From Massilioclostridium coli (GTDB lineage: Bacteria > Bacillota > Clostridia > Oscillospirales > Ruminococcaceae), in assembly GCF_900095865.1 (NCBI RefSeq), contig NZ_FMIZ01000007.1, forward strand, positions 1,114,530-1,178,529: 64,000 nt of DNA, written 5' to 3'. This document shows, in pieces, positions 26,431 to 35,914 of this stretch. Under the pieces are notes generated by a model. That model worked only from the letters and a program-made list of their open reading frames with translations. It was not told the origin of the DNA and did not search any database. Both the position numbers and the translations under genes were made by a program. Within the stretch, counting starts at the first letter, position 1, and every line of letters begins with the position of its first letter.

Positions 26431-29400
26431 ATTTTAATCCACGTTGCCCGTGGGGGCAGCGACTATACTTTATTGTTATATTGATTTTGATAAAATAATT
26501 TCAATCCACGCTGCCTGTGTGGGCAGCGACGACATTATTACGGTTATCCGTAATAATATAAAAATTTCAATCCACGCTGCCCGTGTGGGCAGCGACTTGT
26601 ATTAAATGTGATAAAATAAAGATAACGATAAATTTCAATCCACGCTGCCCGTGTGGGCAGCGACGTAATTATGGTTAATATCTATTTATACGACATCATT
26701 TCAATCCACGCTGCCCGTGTGGGCAGCGACCCAACTTATTTATTACCATTTTCTTGAGATTTTAATTTCAATCCACGCTGCCCGTGTGGGCAGCGACACC
26801 ACAAGATGATAATCTCTATTATCTCCAGGGATTTCAATCCACGCTGCCCGTGTGGGCAGCGACACTCATCACGCTACATAATCAACATTGTGGCCAAATT
26901 TCAATCCACGCTGCCCGTGTGGGCAGCGACATTTTTAAATTCTACAAGAGAATACATTTTAGATATTTCAATCCACGCTGCCCGTGTGGGCAGCGACCAA
27001 AGGATGGCAAGGACCTGTACAACAAGGAGTTATTTCAATCCACGCTGCCCGTGTGGGCAGCGACGGCGATAAGCTTAAAACTGCGTCCGAAGATTTTTTA
27101 TTTCAATCCACGCTGCCCGTGTGGGCAGCGACGGAAAAATTGGAGCGAAAGCTACCCCACAATTTATTTCAATCCACGCTGCCCGTGTGGGCAGCGACTG
27201 CTCTATCCGTGAGTTTTTAACAGCGATTTTAGATTTCAATCCACGCTGCCCGTGTGGGCAGCGACTTAGAATCTCTAACAATGTTTTTAATTACTTGTTA
27301 TTTCAATCCACGCTGCCCGTGTGGGCAGCGACTAGAATCTCTAACAATGTTTTTAATTACTTGTTATTTCAATCCACGCTGCCCGTGTGGGCAGCGACTT
27401 GTTTTTGTCTTTTTTGCACATTTCCATTAATATTTCAATCCACGCTGCCCGTGTGGGCAGCGACTATATGCTGACACGGATAGTTTGCATTTAGAAGGTA
27501 TTTCAATCCACGCTGCCCGTGTGGGCAGCGACATAAGAGTGTACACATCGTGTAATTTTTTTCATAATTTCAATCCACGCTGCCCGTGTGGGCAGCGACG
27601 ACATAGAGAAAACCAAGACGGAGGAACGTAAAAATATTTCAATCCACGCTGCCCGTGTGGGCAGCGACAATGTGTAATGGGGGCAAGCAAATGACCATAA
27701 ATATTTCAATCCACGCTGCCCGTGTGGGCAGCGACCTGTTTTTTCGTTAGACAAAACAAAAAAATTACCAAAATTTCAATCCACGCTGCCCGTGTGGGCA
27801 GCGACCTGGTAGCTTGTCCCATATTTTGCTGCAATTCCAATTTCAATCCACGCTGCCCGTGTGGGCAGCGACCCAACTGTGCGCCTTGAAACGTGCCTTG
27901 TAACTGATTTCAATCCACGCTGCCCGTGTGGGCAGCGACTTGAATAATGGACATGAGAAAACCCGGTAGGAATTATTTCAATCCACGCTGCCCGTGTGGG
28001 CAGCGACTTCCTAGTACAAATATCTTTATCGTTTTTACTTAATTTCAATCCACGCTGCCCGTGTGGGCAGCGACCGGAGGTAGCATGATGAATGAATTAC
28101 AAATCATTATTTCAATCCACGCTGCCCGTGTGGGCAGCGACTTAGAATCTCTAACAATGTTTTTAATTACTTGTTATTTCAATCCACGCTGCCCGTGTGG
28201 GCAGCGACTAGAATCTCTAACAATGTTTTTAATTACTTGTTATTTCAATCCACGCTGCCCGTGTGGGCAGCGACTTGTTTTTGTCTTTTTTGCACATTTC
28301 CATTAATATTTCAATCCACGCTGCCCGTGTGGGCAGCGACTATATGCTGACACGGATAGTTTGCATTTAGAAGGTATTTCAATCCACGCTGCCCGTGTGG
28401 GCAGCGACATAAGAGTGTACACATCGTGTAATTTTTTTCATAATTTCAATCCACGCTGCCCGTGTGGGCAGCGACCGGGAACAGCAATTCCTCTTTCTAC
28501 GGCTAAAATTATTTCAATCCACGCTGCCCGTGTGGGCAGCGACCTTTATCAATTAGTACAATCCTATAACAAGCATATTTCAATCCACGCTGCCCGTGTG
28601 GGCAGCGACTTATTAAATATTAATAATATTTAACATTTTATAATTTCAATCCACGCTGCCCGTGTGGGCAGCGACTTAATGACATATTGAATAAGGAGGT
28701 TAAAAAATATTTCAATCCACGCTGCCCGTGTGGGCAGCGACAAAATGTTTGGGACTAATATAAGTGTTGAATTTAATTTCAATCCACGCTGCCCGTGTGG
28801 GCAGCGACTATATTACAATGTGCTTAACAAATATTGATTTAATTTCAATCCACGCTGCCCGTGTGGGCAGCGACCTATAAACTGTCTTACTTCTTTTAAT
28901 GGCATATTATTTCAATCCACGCTGCCCGTGTGGGCAGCGACAGTGCATACTTGCACAAGACAGGACACAATTGAATTTCAATCCACGCTGCCCGTGTGGG
29001 CAGCGACTGCACCGGAAATATATGGTGAAAGTTGTTTAATTATTTCAATCCACGCTGCCCGTGTGGGCAGCGACTGGGAAAAAAATGAAATTGGACAAGG
29101 AATAAAAAATTTCAATCCACGCTGCCCGTGTGGGCAGCGACCAACGGGGGCTCCCTCCTCTCCTATTTTAACTTCTATTTCAATCCACGCTGCCCGTGTG
29201 GGCAGCGACTTATATTGAGCTCTCGTTTTTATTTGCGATTTCATTTCAATCCACGCTGCCCGTGTGGGCAGCGACTTGACGAAATTTAAGAAATGGATGT
29301 GAAAATATATTTCAATCCACGCTGCCCGTGTGGGCAGCGACCATAAACGGATGCTACTTTATGGGTATAATAGCATTTCAATCCACGCTGCCCGTGTGGG

Positions 29401-30081
29401 CAGCGACCCAGATACAGGGGCGGTGGGTGTAAGTGTGTAATATTTCAATCCACGCTGCCCGTGTGGGCAGCGACAATTATGTTGAATCAACCAGCAATAC
29501 TTAGCAATATTTCAATCCACGCTGCCCGTGTGGGCAGCGACTGTAGCAGTCCAAGACCTACCATTTATGTCCACAAATTTCAATCCACGCTGCCCGTGTG
29601 GGCAGCGACTTACAATGGCGGACGCTTTTTATTTTCAGTTTTTAATTTCAATCCACGCTGCCCGTGTGGGCAGCGACATTGGATAGTTTTATTAAAGAGA
29701 AAACAGGATATATTTCAATCCACGCTGCCCGTGTGGGCAGCGACAAATGGCGATTACAGGTTATCACGCTGAAATCAGATTTCAATCCACGCTGCCCGTG
29801 TGGGCAGCGACAGCGGCGTTTGGGGTGAGCAGGGGCAACTATCTGATTTCAATCCACGCTGCCCGTGTGGGCAGCGACAATGCCAGGCATACGTGGAACC
29901 AGTTACAGGGGAGATTTCAATCCACGCTGCCCGTGTGGGCAGCGACGGTGATCAAGCATCCATTTTTGGAGGAAAAGATAATTTCAATCCACGCTGCCCG
30001 TGTGGGCAGCGACCAGCCTTCCGCATCCGGTTTCAAGAGGAAAAATGGATTTCAATCCACGCTGCCCGTGTGGGCAGCGAC
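26431..30081 (-). CRISPR. Type I-C CRISPR array, 55 repeats and 54 spacers
   Basis: Repeats are 33 bp. In transcript sense they begin GTCGCTGCCC, can fold GCTGCCC/GGGCAGC around ACAC, and end in GTGGATTGAAAT, the type I-C handle. Spacers are 33-37 nt. The left-most repeat (26431-26463) has three mismatches and the next has one, as expected at the old end, so the leader is at the right, beside cas2. A five-spacer run (27266-27566) occurs again identically 876 bp on (28142-28442), with eight other spacers between, so a block was copied. Within it two adjacent spacers are the same sequence trimmed to 34 and 33 nt. The five newest spacers (29745-30048) match genes in this window. Confidence 0.98.
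27266..28442. repeat. Five-spacer block duplicated inside the array
   Basis: Spacers at 27266-27299, 27333-27365, 27399-27431, 27465-27499 and 27533-27566 recur in the same order at 28142-28175, 28209-28241, 28275-28307, 28341-28375 and 28409-28442. The offset is 876 bp, or 13 repeat-spacer units. Confidence 0.95.
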
Positions 30082-30250
30082 CGCAAAATATGGCAATAAT
30101 GAGAAACTACAACCTAGATATTGCGGCAATGTTCTGATAACATCAAAATTACACCGCTTAATTAGGATGTATTTTTGCCATATTCCGCATTTTCTGGTGC
30201 GAATACACGAGGTTTCTATGAGAGCTTATGGTTCGCACCAACCCACAAGC
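30082..30250 (-). promoter_or_regulatory. CRISPR leader
   Basis: 169 bp between the cas2 stop codon and the first repeat, with no ORF. By position and repeat polarity it should hold the pre-crRNA promoter and the Cas1-Cas2 integration site. No clear -35/-10 pair was assigned. Confidence 0.8.
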
Positions 30251-30541
30251 TTAAATTAAGAGCTCCCCTTCCAGTTCCAGGCTATCTTTCACCCCGTAAT
30301 GTTCCACTTTTTTCTGATACTGTTCTCCTAAATAATAGAAGCGGAGACTATCTTTTTTCTCGTCAATATGACGGAGGAGCTTCTCTTTTACTTCACGGCT
30401 TTTGGCTGCATCCATGATACATTCAAATACAGAGTTCTGCACCCGTTGGCCGTAATTTTCACATTCTTTTGCCACCTTACGCAGGCGCTTTTTGCCCGCT
30501 TCTGTTTCAGTATTCACATCATAGGTGATTAAAATCAGCAT
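30251..30541 (-). CDS. cas2: CRISPR endonuclease Cas2
   Basis: A 96-aa protein with the N-terminal LILITYDVNTE strand carrying the conserved Asp, and the SVFECIMD region typical of type I-C Cas2. It forms the centre of the Cas1-Cas2 integrase that inserts new spacers at the leader. It is the last gene of the operon, next to the leader. Confidence 0.96.
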   Translation of the reverse strand: MLILITYDVNTETEAGKKRLRKVAKECENYGQRVQNSVFECIMDAAKSREVKEKLLRHIDEKKDSLRFYYLGEQYQKKVEHYGVKDSLELEGELLI

Positions 30542-30550
30542 TGTCCCCTC

Positions 30551-31582
30551 CTATTTCCATAAGAACACCGGGTATTCATCCAGCTCACCTCGGATATATC
30601 TGGCAAGCAGCAGGCTTTGGGCATAAGGGATTAGCCCCCATTCTATCTTTTCCTCCAAAAATGGATGCTTGATCACCTCTTTTTTCTTCTGTTGCCAAGC
30701 TTTTAAAATAGCATTCCGACCAGAATCCGTCATCAACACAGCCCCATTTTCCTTTTGGATAAAATCAGTGGGCTTTACCATGTTCCGGTTCACCAATCCA
30801 ATGACAAAACGGTCAACAAACGGGGCTCGCAGTTCTTCCATGAAATCCATTGCCAAGGAAGCTCGACCTGGCCGTTCGCAGTGGAGGAAGCCCACGTAAG
30901 GGTCCAATCCGACTGAGGATAGAGCGGAGGTACAATCATTGGCAAGAAGGGTATACAAAAAGGAAAGCATGGCATTCATATTGTCCAAGGGGGGACGGCG
31001 GTTCCGTTCACGAAAGAAAAAATCCTGCTTGTTCCGCAAAATCAACTGGTCGATCACCGAAAAGTACTGGCTGGCAGCATTTCCCTCAATTCCCCTGATT
31101 TCCTCCAATAAACTGCTTTCCATTAACTGATTGATAGAACCCGCAAGATTAGAACTGACCTTTTTCAATTCTTCTACATCTACCTGTAAGGGATGATCCC
31201 TGGTGGCACGCTCTAAAACCCATCTGCTGTTGTGGAGTTTTCCCACAATCATATTCCTGGCAATCCTTACTGACTGGGTTTCGTCATCCGAAATCCGATA
31301 CTGTTGTTTGCGCAGCACCACGTTGCCTTTCATTTCCCCGGCAACACTAGCTAAGAACCTGCCATGCTGGCTCATAAAACAGAGGGAAATATTGTGTTTG
31401 ACACATGCTCCCATCAAGGCGGGACTGGCACCGGTGTACCCAAATGTAACTATCCCCTCCAAGTTGTGCAGAGGAACTCTGGCAACCGTTTTCCCCTGTT
31501 CCAGTACCAGTACGGTTTCCCCTTCCAACGCCAGATATCGCTCGGGGGAAACTACGTAAAGGGTGTTTAATAGTTTTCTCAT
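30551..31582 (-). CDS. cas1: CRISPR integrase Cas1 (type I-C)
   Basis: 343 aa, full family length. The three active-site positions are visible: Glu in IRGIEGNAASQYF, His in GFLHCERPGR and Asp in SLAMDFMEELR. It joins prespacers to the leader-proximal repeat. It overlaps cas4 by 4 nt. Codons at 30644-30677 are themselves the protospacer of the second-newest spacer. Confidence 0.97.
   Translation of the reverse strand: MRKLLNTLYVVSPERYLALEGETVLVLEQGKTVARVPLHNLEGIVTFGYTGASPALMGACVKHNISLCFMSQHGRFLASVAGEMKGNVVLRKQQYRISDDETQSVRIARNMIVGKLHNSRWVLERATRDHPLQVDVEELKKVSSNLAGSINQLMESSLLEEIRGIEGNAASQYFSVIDQLILRNKQDFFFRERNRRPPLDNMNAMLSFLYTLLANDCTSALSSVGLDPYVGFLHCERPGRASLAMDFMEELRAPFVDRFVIGLVNRNMVKPTDFIQKENGAVLMTDSGRNAILKAWQQKKKEVIKHPFLEEKIEWGLIPYAQSLLLARYIRGELDEYPVFLWK
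30644..30677 (+). other. Self-protospacer of CRISPR spacer 2 (cas1)
   Basis: A 34-nt perfect match to the spacer at 29947-29980 in crRNA sense, with TTC at 30641-30643. Confidence 0.95.
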
Positions 31583-32253
31583 GGCTCCTCCTCCCCGGTT
31601 TGCCTCCTGATATAATCATGGACAGAAGGGCGTTTTAACAATTTTGGCAGGCAAATTTCCTTTAAGGAACAGGCGTTGCAGGCTTTTGTTCGTTTGACCA
31701 TTGGCGTATGTCGCCGTTGAAACAAATCGTGCATCTGGGCGCATACATTCTCCAGTTTTTGACGAAACTCCTGGGTAATCTCCACCTTTTCCCGGTGCCG
31801 TGTGGCACCATAATACAGATATCCATATGGGATATCGGTACACAGCATCTCTTCCAGGCAAACTGCTTGCGCCACAAGCTGAAGCCTGTCCGCATCGCTG
31901 ATTTTGGGTTCCCCTTTTTTGTACTCTACCGGAACAACCTGGTAAAAACCTTCTTTTTGGAATAGGGAAATCCCTTCCTGCTGGGTGCAGCGGTGGAACT
32001 CCACTACATCACAAATCCCGCTGATACCCAGCCTTTGGGAAAACACCCGCATCTCCCGGGAAATGAGCAGCTGTCCCCTGCTTTCCAAAGTTGACCCCTC
32101 ATGGGCTCTCTGGTGCAGGATATTCCCCTCTATGGTTCGCAGGTTATCCGCCCACTGCTCTTCAATATGAATCAACGCCCACTGCCGCTTGCAAAACACA
32201 AAGTGCTGTATCCCAGAGAGCATCAGGAAATCTTCCTCTTTATAGGCCATCAT
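31579..32253 (-). CDS. cas4: CRISPR-associated Cas4 exonuclease
   Basis: A 224-aa RecB-like nuclease with the Fe-S cysteines (FCKRQW near the N-terminus; CNACSLKEICLP near the C-terminus) and nuclease residues in VPVEYKKGEP. Cas4 trims prespacers and selects those with the correct PAM, which fits the perfect TTC flanks of the five new spacers. It overlaps cas7 by 14 nt and cas1 by 4 nt. Confidence 0.95.
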   Translation of the reverse strand: MMAYKEEDFLMLSGIQHFVFCKRQWALIHIEEQWADNLRTIEGNILHQRAHEGSTLESRGQLLISREMRVFSQRLGISGICDVVEFHRCTQQEGISLFQKEGFYQVVPVEYKKGEPKISDADRLQLVAQAVCLEEMLCTDIPYGYLYYGATRHREKVEITQEFRQKLENVCAQMHDLFQRRHTPMVKRTKACNACSLKEICLPKLLKRPSVHDYIRRQTGEEEP

Positions 32254-33103
32254 ATTCTTGTACGTTTAGCCCTTCCAGTGGAGTGAAGGAAATCTGATAG
32301 TCGTCTATGCTTTTTGGGGTGCTGACCTCTTGTTTTTTGGAAACACAAAGGCTATCGTGAACCTTTTTGGTGGAATACTGGCCAATTTTGCAGTTGTGTT
32401 CCCACCAGTAGAGCTTATGAATCTCCATACTGCCTTCCGGACGTGCGGAGGAACTATCGTTGACAAAAAGGGTGCGGATAGCTTCTTTGATTTTTTCCGC
32501 GTCCTCCTGGGTAAATCCGGTTTTTTCTGCAAGCTGGACGTTGATGCTCCCTTTTAAGAGGTACACACCAAAATCAACCCGGTGCTTATCCCCCATGGTG
32601 TCTGATGCTTTCCCTCCTTTGGTATCCTCACTGTTGACGCTTTTGGTGATTTTGATAGTGGTGATATTGATTGGATCCACGCTAAATGCTGGATGGAGGG
32701 AAACCGGCCCCCTTATTCCGAGGGAAAGTTCTTCCCCCTTAAAAGCGAATACTTGTCCAAAGCTGCGTACATCCATCCACTCTTGGCAAGCGGCTTGATA
32801 GGCTACTTGCGCATTGGCTTTTTTCCCTTTTTTCAGTTCTGTGCCAAAGGCGGGGTTTTTATCCGCCCGCTCTTTCAGGCTGTCATAACCATCCACATTT
32901 TTGTCATCGGACTGGACAAAGATGGATTCCCCCATATCCATCAGGCGGTTTCTGATTTTCCGTTTGATGCAGACATCCGAAATCTCCCCAAACCCTTCAT
33001 CAGTGATTCTTGGCATATTTCCGTTGAGGGGATCGCCGTTGCAGTTTGCGTTATTTACTGTAATAATTGCCTCAAAATCAATTTTATTTTGTAATACACC
33101 CAT
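32240..33103 (-). CDS. cas7: Cascade backbone Cas7 (Csd2)
   Basis: A 287-aa RAMP protein starting MGVLQNKIDFEAIITVNNAN and showing NCNGDPLNGNMPR and SVNSEDTKGGKASDTMG, as in type I-C Csd2. It polymerises along the crRNA. It is complete and starts 1 nt after the cas8c stop. Confidence 0.96.
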   Translation of the reverse strand: MGVLQNKIDFEAIITVNNANCNGDPLNGNMPRITDEGFGEISDVCIKRKIRNRLMDMGESIFVQSDDKNVDGYDSLKERADKNPAFGTELKKGKKANAQVAYQAACQEWMDVRSFGQVFAFKGEELSLGIRGPVSLHPAFSVDPINITTIKITKSVNSEDTKGGKASDTMGDKHRVDFGVYLLKGSINVQLAEKTGFTQEDAEKIKEAIRTLFVNDSSSARPEGSMEIHKLYWWEHNCKIGQYSTKKVHDSLCVSKKQEVSTPKSIDDYQISFTPLEGLNVQEYDGL

Positions 33104-33104
33104 T

Positions 33105-35063
33105 TTATTCTTCCTCCATCTTCTGTGATTTTTTTATTTGCCGTTCTTTGATAATTTGTATCCTTTGGCTGCAAAAACCAGATAAAAATGCCGCCCCCAA
33201 ATTTCGTTTCTTTTTCAGTTCTTTCGTATCAATTCTACTGACCATTTCGTCTAATAAATCGCATAAATCGCAGAGTTTTATCCCCTTGGATTGCATAATG
33301 TAAACATTCACCTTATTGTAAAGTACTGTTAACGTGTCGTAAGGGCTCTGGCAAAACCGCGTAAGAAGCCTTCTCGCATTGGTAGGGCGAACTTCTTTAT
33401 AAGATTCGTTGTCATCCGGCTTATTTTTTCCCCACAGCACCTGATTTTCAATAGCATCAGCAAGTGCCACAAATCTTCCGCAATTGTATTCAATATCATC
33501 AGTTTCTTTTACACAATTAAAAACACCATTTTCTCCCATAACAAATTCCTCCATTCTATAAATCAACGGATTGTCCTTATCGTAATCATATAAATAACGG
33601 TTATATAAGGCGCATGCCGCAAAAGCAACTTGTTCCCATAAGGACCCATAGCCATAGTTTTGTGGGAATTTCGCCTTGTTGACAGCAGCTTTTACAATAT
33701 CCCGTGGAATTTTCGCCCCATCACAGATACAGGGCAGAATCCGCTGCACAGTATCTGCTAACAGCTTATTACTTCCCACTTCCAGATAGTTGCCCCTGCT
33801 CACCCCAAACGCCGCTTTTGCCAGATTCACTGGGGACGGCGCACCAAAATGGTATTCTTGTTTTTTTATCTCGTTGTAATAACGGATATTCCAGGCGCAG
33901 GTTTTGTGCCATCGCTCTATGTTGTCAATCAGTTCGTTTCCTTGCAGTCCATTGTACTCTCGGTTGAAAACCACCGCCATCCTTCCGGTAGTAGCAGCAT
34001 CCAACCCCAACAGCACCAGCTGGCTGTCCTTCCTGATTTCAGCGTGATAACCTGTAATCGCCATTTTAAACTGTTGGGCAAACTCCTGTTCAGTATTAAT
34101 TTCCACACTCTGCTCCTCAAAGCAGAACTGGAATGTATCCGCCATGGGGTCGGGGAGTTCTTCCCCATCCACTCCCCACAGAACGAATACACGGTCACCA
34201 ATTCTGGCAACTTGCTTCTGGTTCTGAATCAGCCATTTTAAGGCGTTATGGGCTTTTTGGGACGCCTCATAGGATATGGTATACGCTTGTTCCGCTGTTT
34301 CAAACCGTCCACGGAAAGTAAAATTGGTGGTATCATTGGCAGAAATCAATTTTGCCTTATCACCGGAATTTCTGATTTTAGACGGATGGATGGTGCAGGC
34401 CCTTACATGATTTCCTGTGACATAACAGAGTTTTTTGCTGCCCTCCTGGCTCAAGTAGTAGTTTGTATATTGGTCTTGCAGTTTTCCATCCTGCCACAAC
34501 GCGGGGACAGAATCAATCCCAATCACCGAAAACCGTACAAAGGCATCGGATTGGTTGCCCACCGGCAGTTTTAAATTAGGCTGGTTTTCCCATTTCTTTG
34601 TCAACCTTCCGTTTTCATCCACCGAAAAAATACCCTGTTCCACCAAATCGTGAATCAATGTTTTCTGGTTCAGATACTGGTAAACCGCTTTGACCTTTGG
34701 GTTGCTGTACGAAGATTCACACCATGTTTGTAATTGTTCCATATACGCCTGATAGGCTTCGGCGTTATCCTCTTTGCAGAACCGAGGATAATCCCCCGCT
34801 ATGTACTTTAGTTTATCGAATAAAGGATGGGGGCATGGTTTGGATGTCCGGTTGGCGGAATATTCAGTTACCGGTATCACCGTATCCGCTTGATCTTTTT
34901 CCACAGGGGTTGCAGAGATAAACTGCCCCTCCTTGCCCAGCTTGACATCCACATGCGCCTGTTGGGTGGAGAATCCCACCTTAAGCAGCCCTCTTTGGGT
35001 GAAATTAGCGGGGTCTTTTTCCAGCCTTTCATAGGTACGGTACAACGTCATCATGTAACTCAT
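33105..35063 (-). CDS. cas8c: Cascade large subunit Cas8c (Csd1)
   Basis: A 652-aa full-length Csd1-type subunit (RTYERLEKDPANFTQRG at the start; LTRFCQSPYDTL in the C-terminal half). It recognises the PAM; relatives also produce the Cas11-like small subunit from an internal start. It overlaps cas5 by 4 nt. Two of the newest spacers match it, at 33783-33816 and 34033-34066. Confidence 0.95.
   Translation of the reverse strand: MSYMMTLYRTYERLEKDPANFTQRGLLKVGFSTQQAHVDVKLGKEGQFISATPVEKDQADTVIPVTEYSANRTSKPCPHPLFDKLKYIAGDYPRFCKEDNAEAYQAYMEQLQTWCESSYSNPKVKAVYQYLNQKTLIHDLVEQGIFSVDENGRLTKKWENQPNLKLPVGNQSDAFVRFSVIGIDSVPALWQDGKLQDQYTNYYLSQEGSKKLCYVTGNHVRACTIHPSKIRNSGDKAKLISANDTTNFTFRGRFETAEQAYTISYEASQKAHNALKWLIQNQKQVARIGDRVFVLWGVDGEELPDPMADTFQFCFEEQSVEINTEQEFAQQFKMAITGYHAEIRKDSQLVLLGLDAATTGRMAVVFNREYNGLQGNELIDNIERWHKTCAWNIRYYNEIKKQEYHFGAPSPVNLAKAAFGVSRGNYLEVGSNKLLADTVQRILPCICDGAKIPRDIVKAAVNKAKFPQNYGYGSLWEQVAFAACALYNRYLYDYDKDNPLIYRMEEFVMGENGVFNCVKETDDIEYNCGRFVALADAIENQVLWGKNKPDDNESYKEVRPTNARRLLTRFCQSPYDTLTVLYNKVNVYIMQSKGIKLCDLCDLLDEMVSRIDTKELKKKRNLGAAFLSGFCSQRIQIIKERQIKKSQKMEEE
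33783..33816 (+). other. Self-protospacer of CRISPR spacer 4 (cas8c)
   Basis: A 34-nt perfect match to the spacer at 29812-29845, with TTC at 33780-33782. Confidence 0.95.
34033..34066 (+). other. Self-protospacer of CRISPR spacer 5 (cas8c)
   Basis: A 34-nt perfect match to the spacer at 29745-29778, with TTC at 34030-34032. Confidence 0.95.
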
Positions 35064-35791
35064 TGGGCGCCGCCCCCTTCCTGGTAGCCCTCCAGAAGCC
35101 CAGGCTCCTGCAAACCGGAAAAGTTGGAAGAATCAAACCGTTTCGGTTTCATCTCCCTCACTGGAATCCGTTGGACACAATCCTCCTGTTTACAGTAGCG
35201 AATCACGCCCCGCTCCATTTTAGGATACCAGAACAACGCCTCCAATTGGTTGGTACCGTTCTGGTCAGGGTAAACAAACGAGTGGAACATCAGCCCAAAG
35301 TCCATCTGCTCCAAATCGCTGTAACAGCTCTGTTCCTCCCCTGTAACTGGTTCCACGTATGCCTGGCATTCCCGCGCCCCTAAAAAGACATCCCGCCTGC
35401 CTCCTTTTTCGATGCAGCGTTTCGCAACCCAGTAGTGTTTATGCTCGTTCCAGTCCTGTTTTAAATCGGGACGATATAGGTTGAACTCAAAATGCGCCTT
35501 GACAATGTAGGACACATTTGATAAATAAGTATAATACGCTAAATCATTCCCTCCCCCGTAGTATTTGATGGGGCGGATGCCTTTCCGCTCAGTGCGGATG
35601 GGATTTAACACTGTTACCTCATCAACGAACCACAGGATGGAGGGCTTCCAGTACACCGATGACACAATGCCTTTTAATGCTTCGGCGGTAGGAATCATCA
35701 AGGTGGATTTTTCCCCGCCAATTTTGGTCATGGGGTCGGTGAATAAGGCGAATCTACCAGAAACCTTAAAGGTAACTTGGTTTGGTTTCAT
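35060..35791 (-). CDS. cas5c: Cascade Cas5 / pre-crRNA endonuclease (Cas5d)
   Basis: A 243-aa protein beginning MKPNQVTFKVSGRFALFTDP, full length for the type I-C protein that both caps the crRNA handle and cuts pre-crRNA (type I-C has no Cas6). GGAGG precedes the ATG. It is the first gene of the cas5-8c-7-4-1-2 operon, and its promoter is the apparent target of the small RNA described next. The newest-but-two spacer matches 35336-35370. Confidence 0.95.
   Translation of the reverse strand: MKPNQVTFKVSGRFALFTDPMTKIGGEKSTLMIPTAEALKGIVSSVYWKPSILWFVDEVTVLNPIRTERKGIRPIKYYGGGNDLAYYTYLSNVSYIVKAHFEFNLYRPDLKQDWNEHKHYWVAKRCIEKGGRRDVFLGARECQAYVEPVTGEEQSCYSDLEQMDFGLMFHSFVYPDQNGTNQLEALFWYPKMERGVIRYCKQEDCVQRIPVREMKPKRFDSSNFSGLQEPGLLEGYQEGGGAQ
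35336..35370 (+). other. Self-protospacer of CRISPR spacer 3 (cas5)
   Basis: A 35-nt perfect match to the spacer at 29879-29913, with TTC at 35333-35335. Confidence 0.95.
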
Positions 35792-35811
35792 CGCTGTTCC
35801 TCCTTTCTAAC

Positions 35812-35869
35812 TTTATTGTTTTGTATTTTGATATAAATTTATATTACCACTTTTGTCGTATTTTGTAAA
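35812..35869 (-). promoter_or_regulatory. cas5 operon promoter overlapped by a crRNA-like target site
   Basis: On the minus strand TTTACA (35864-35869) and TAATAT (35841-35846) are spaced 17 bp, a plausible promoter ending 50 nt before the cas5 ATG. On the plus strand, 35815-35831 matches the spacer-like segment of the adjacent small RNA at 16 of 17 positions, flanked by TTT at 35812-35814. A full Cascade footprint (to 35848) would cover the -10 and start point. Confidence 0.7.
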
Positions 35870-35914
35870 GGGAAATTTTTCATAAAAAAGTGGCTTTCTT
35901 CTTGTACAGTTTTA

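Noticed and set aside
26784-30099. Many plus- and minus-strand ORFs through the array, with repeated peptides such as ISIHAARVGSD or SLPTRAAWIEI
   Set aside because: They are translations of the 33-bp CRISPR repeat in several frames, a well-known annotation artefact, and have no ribosome sites.
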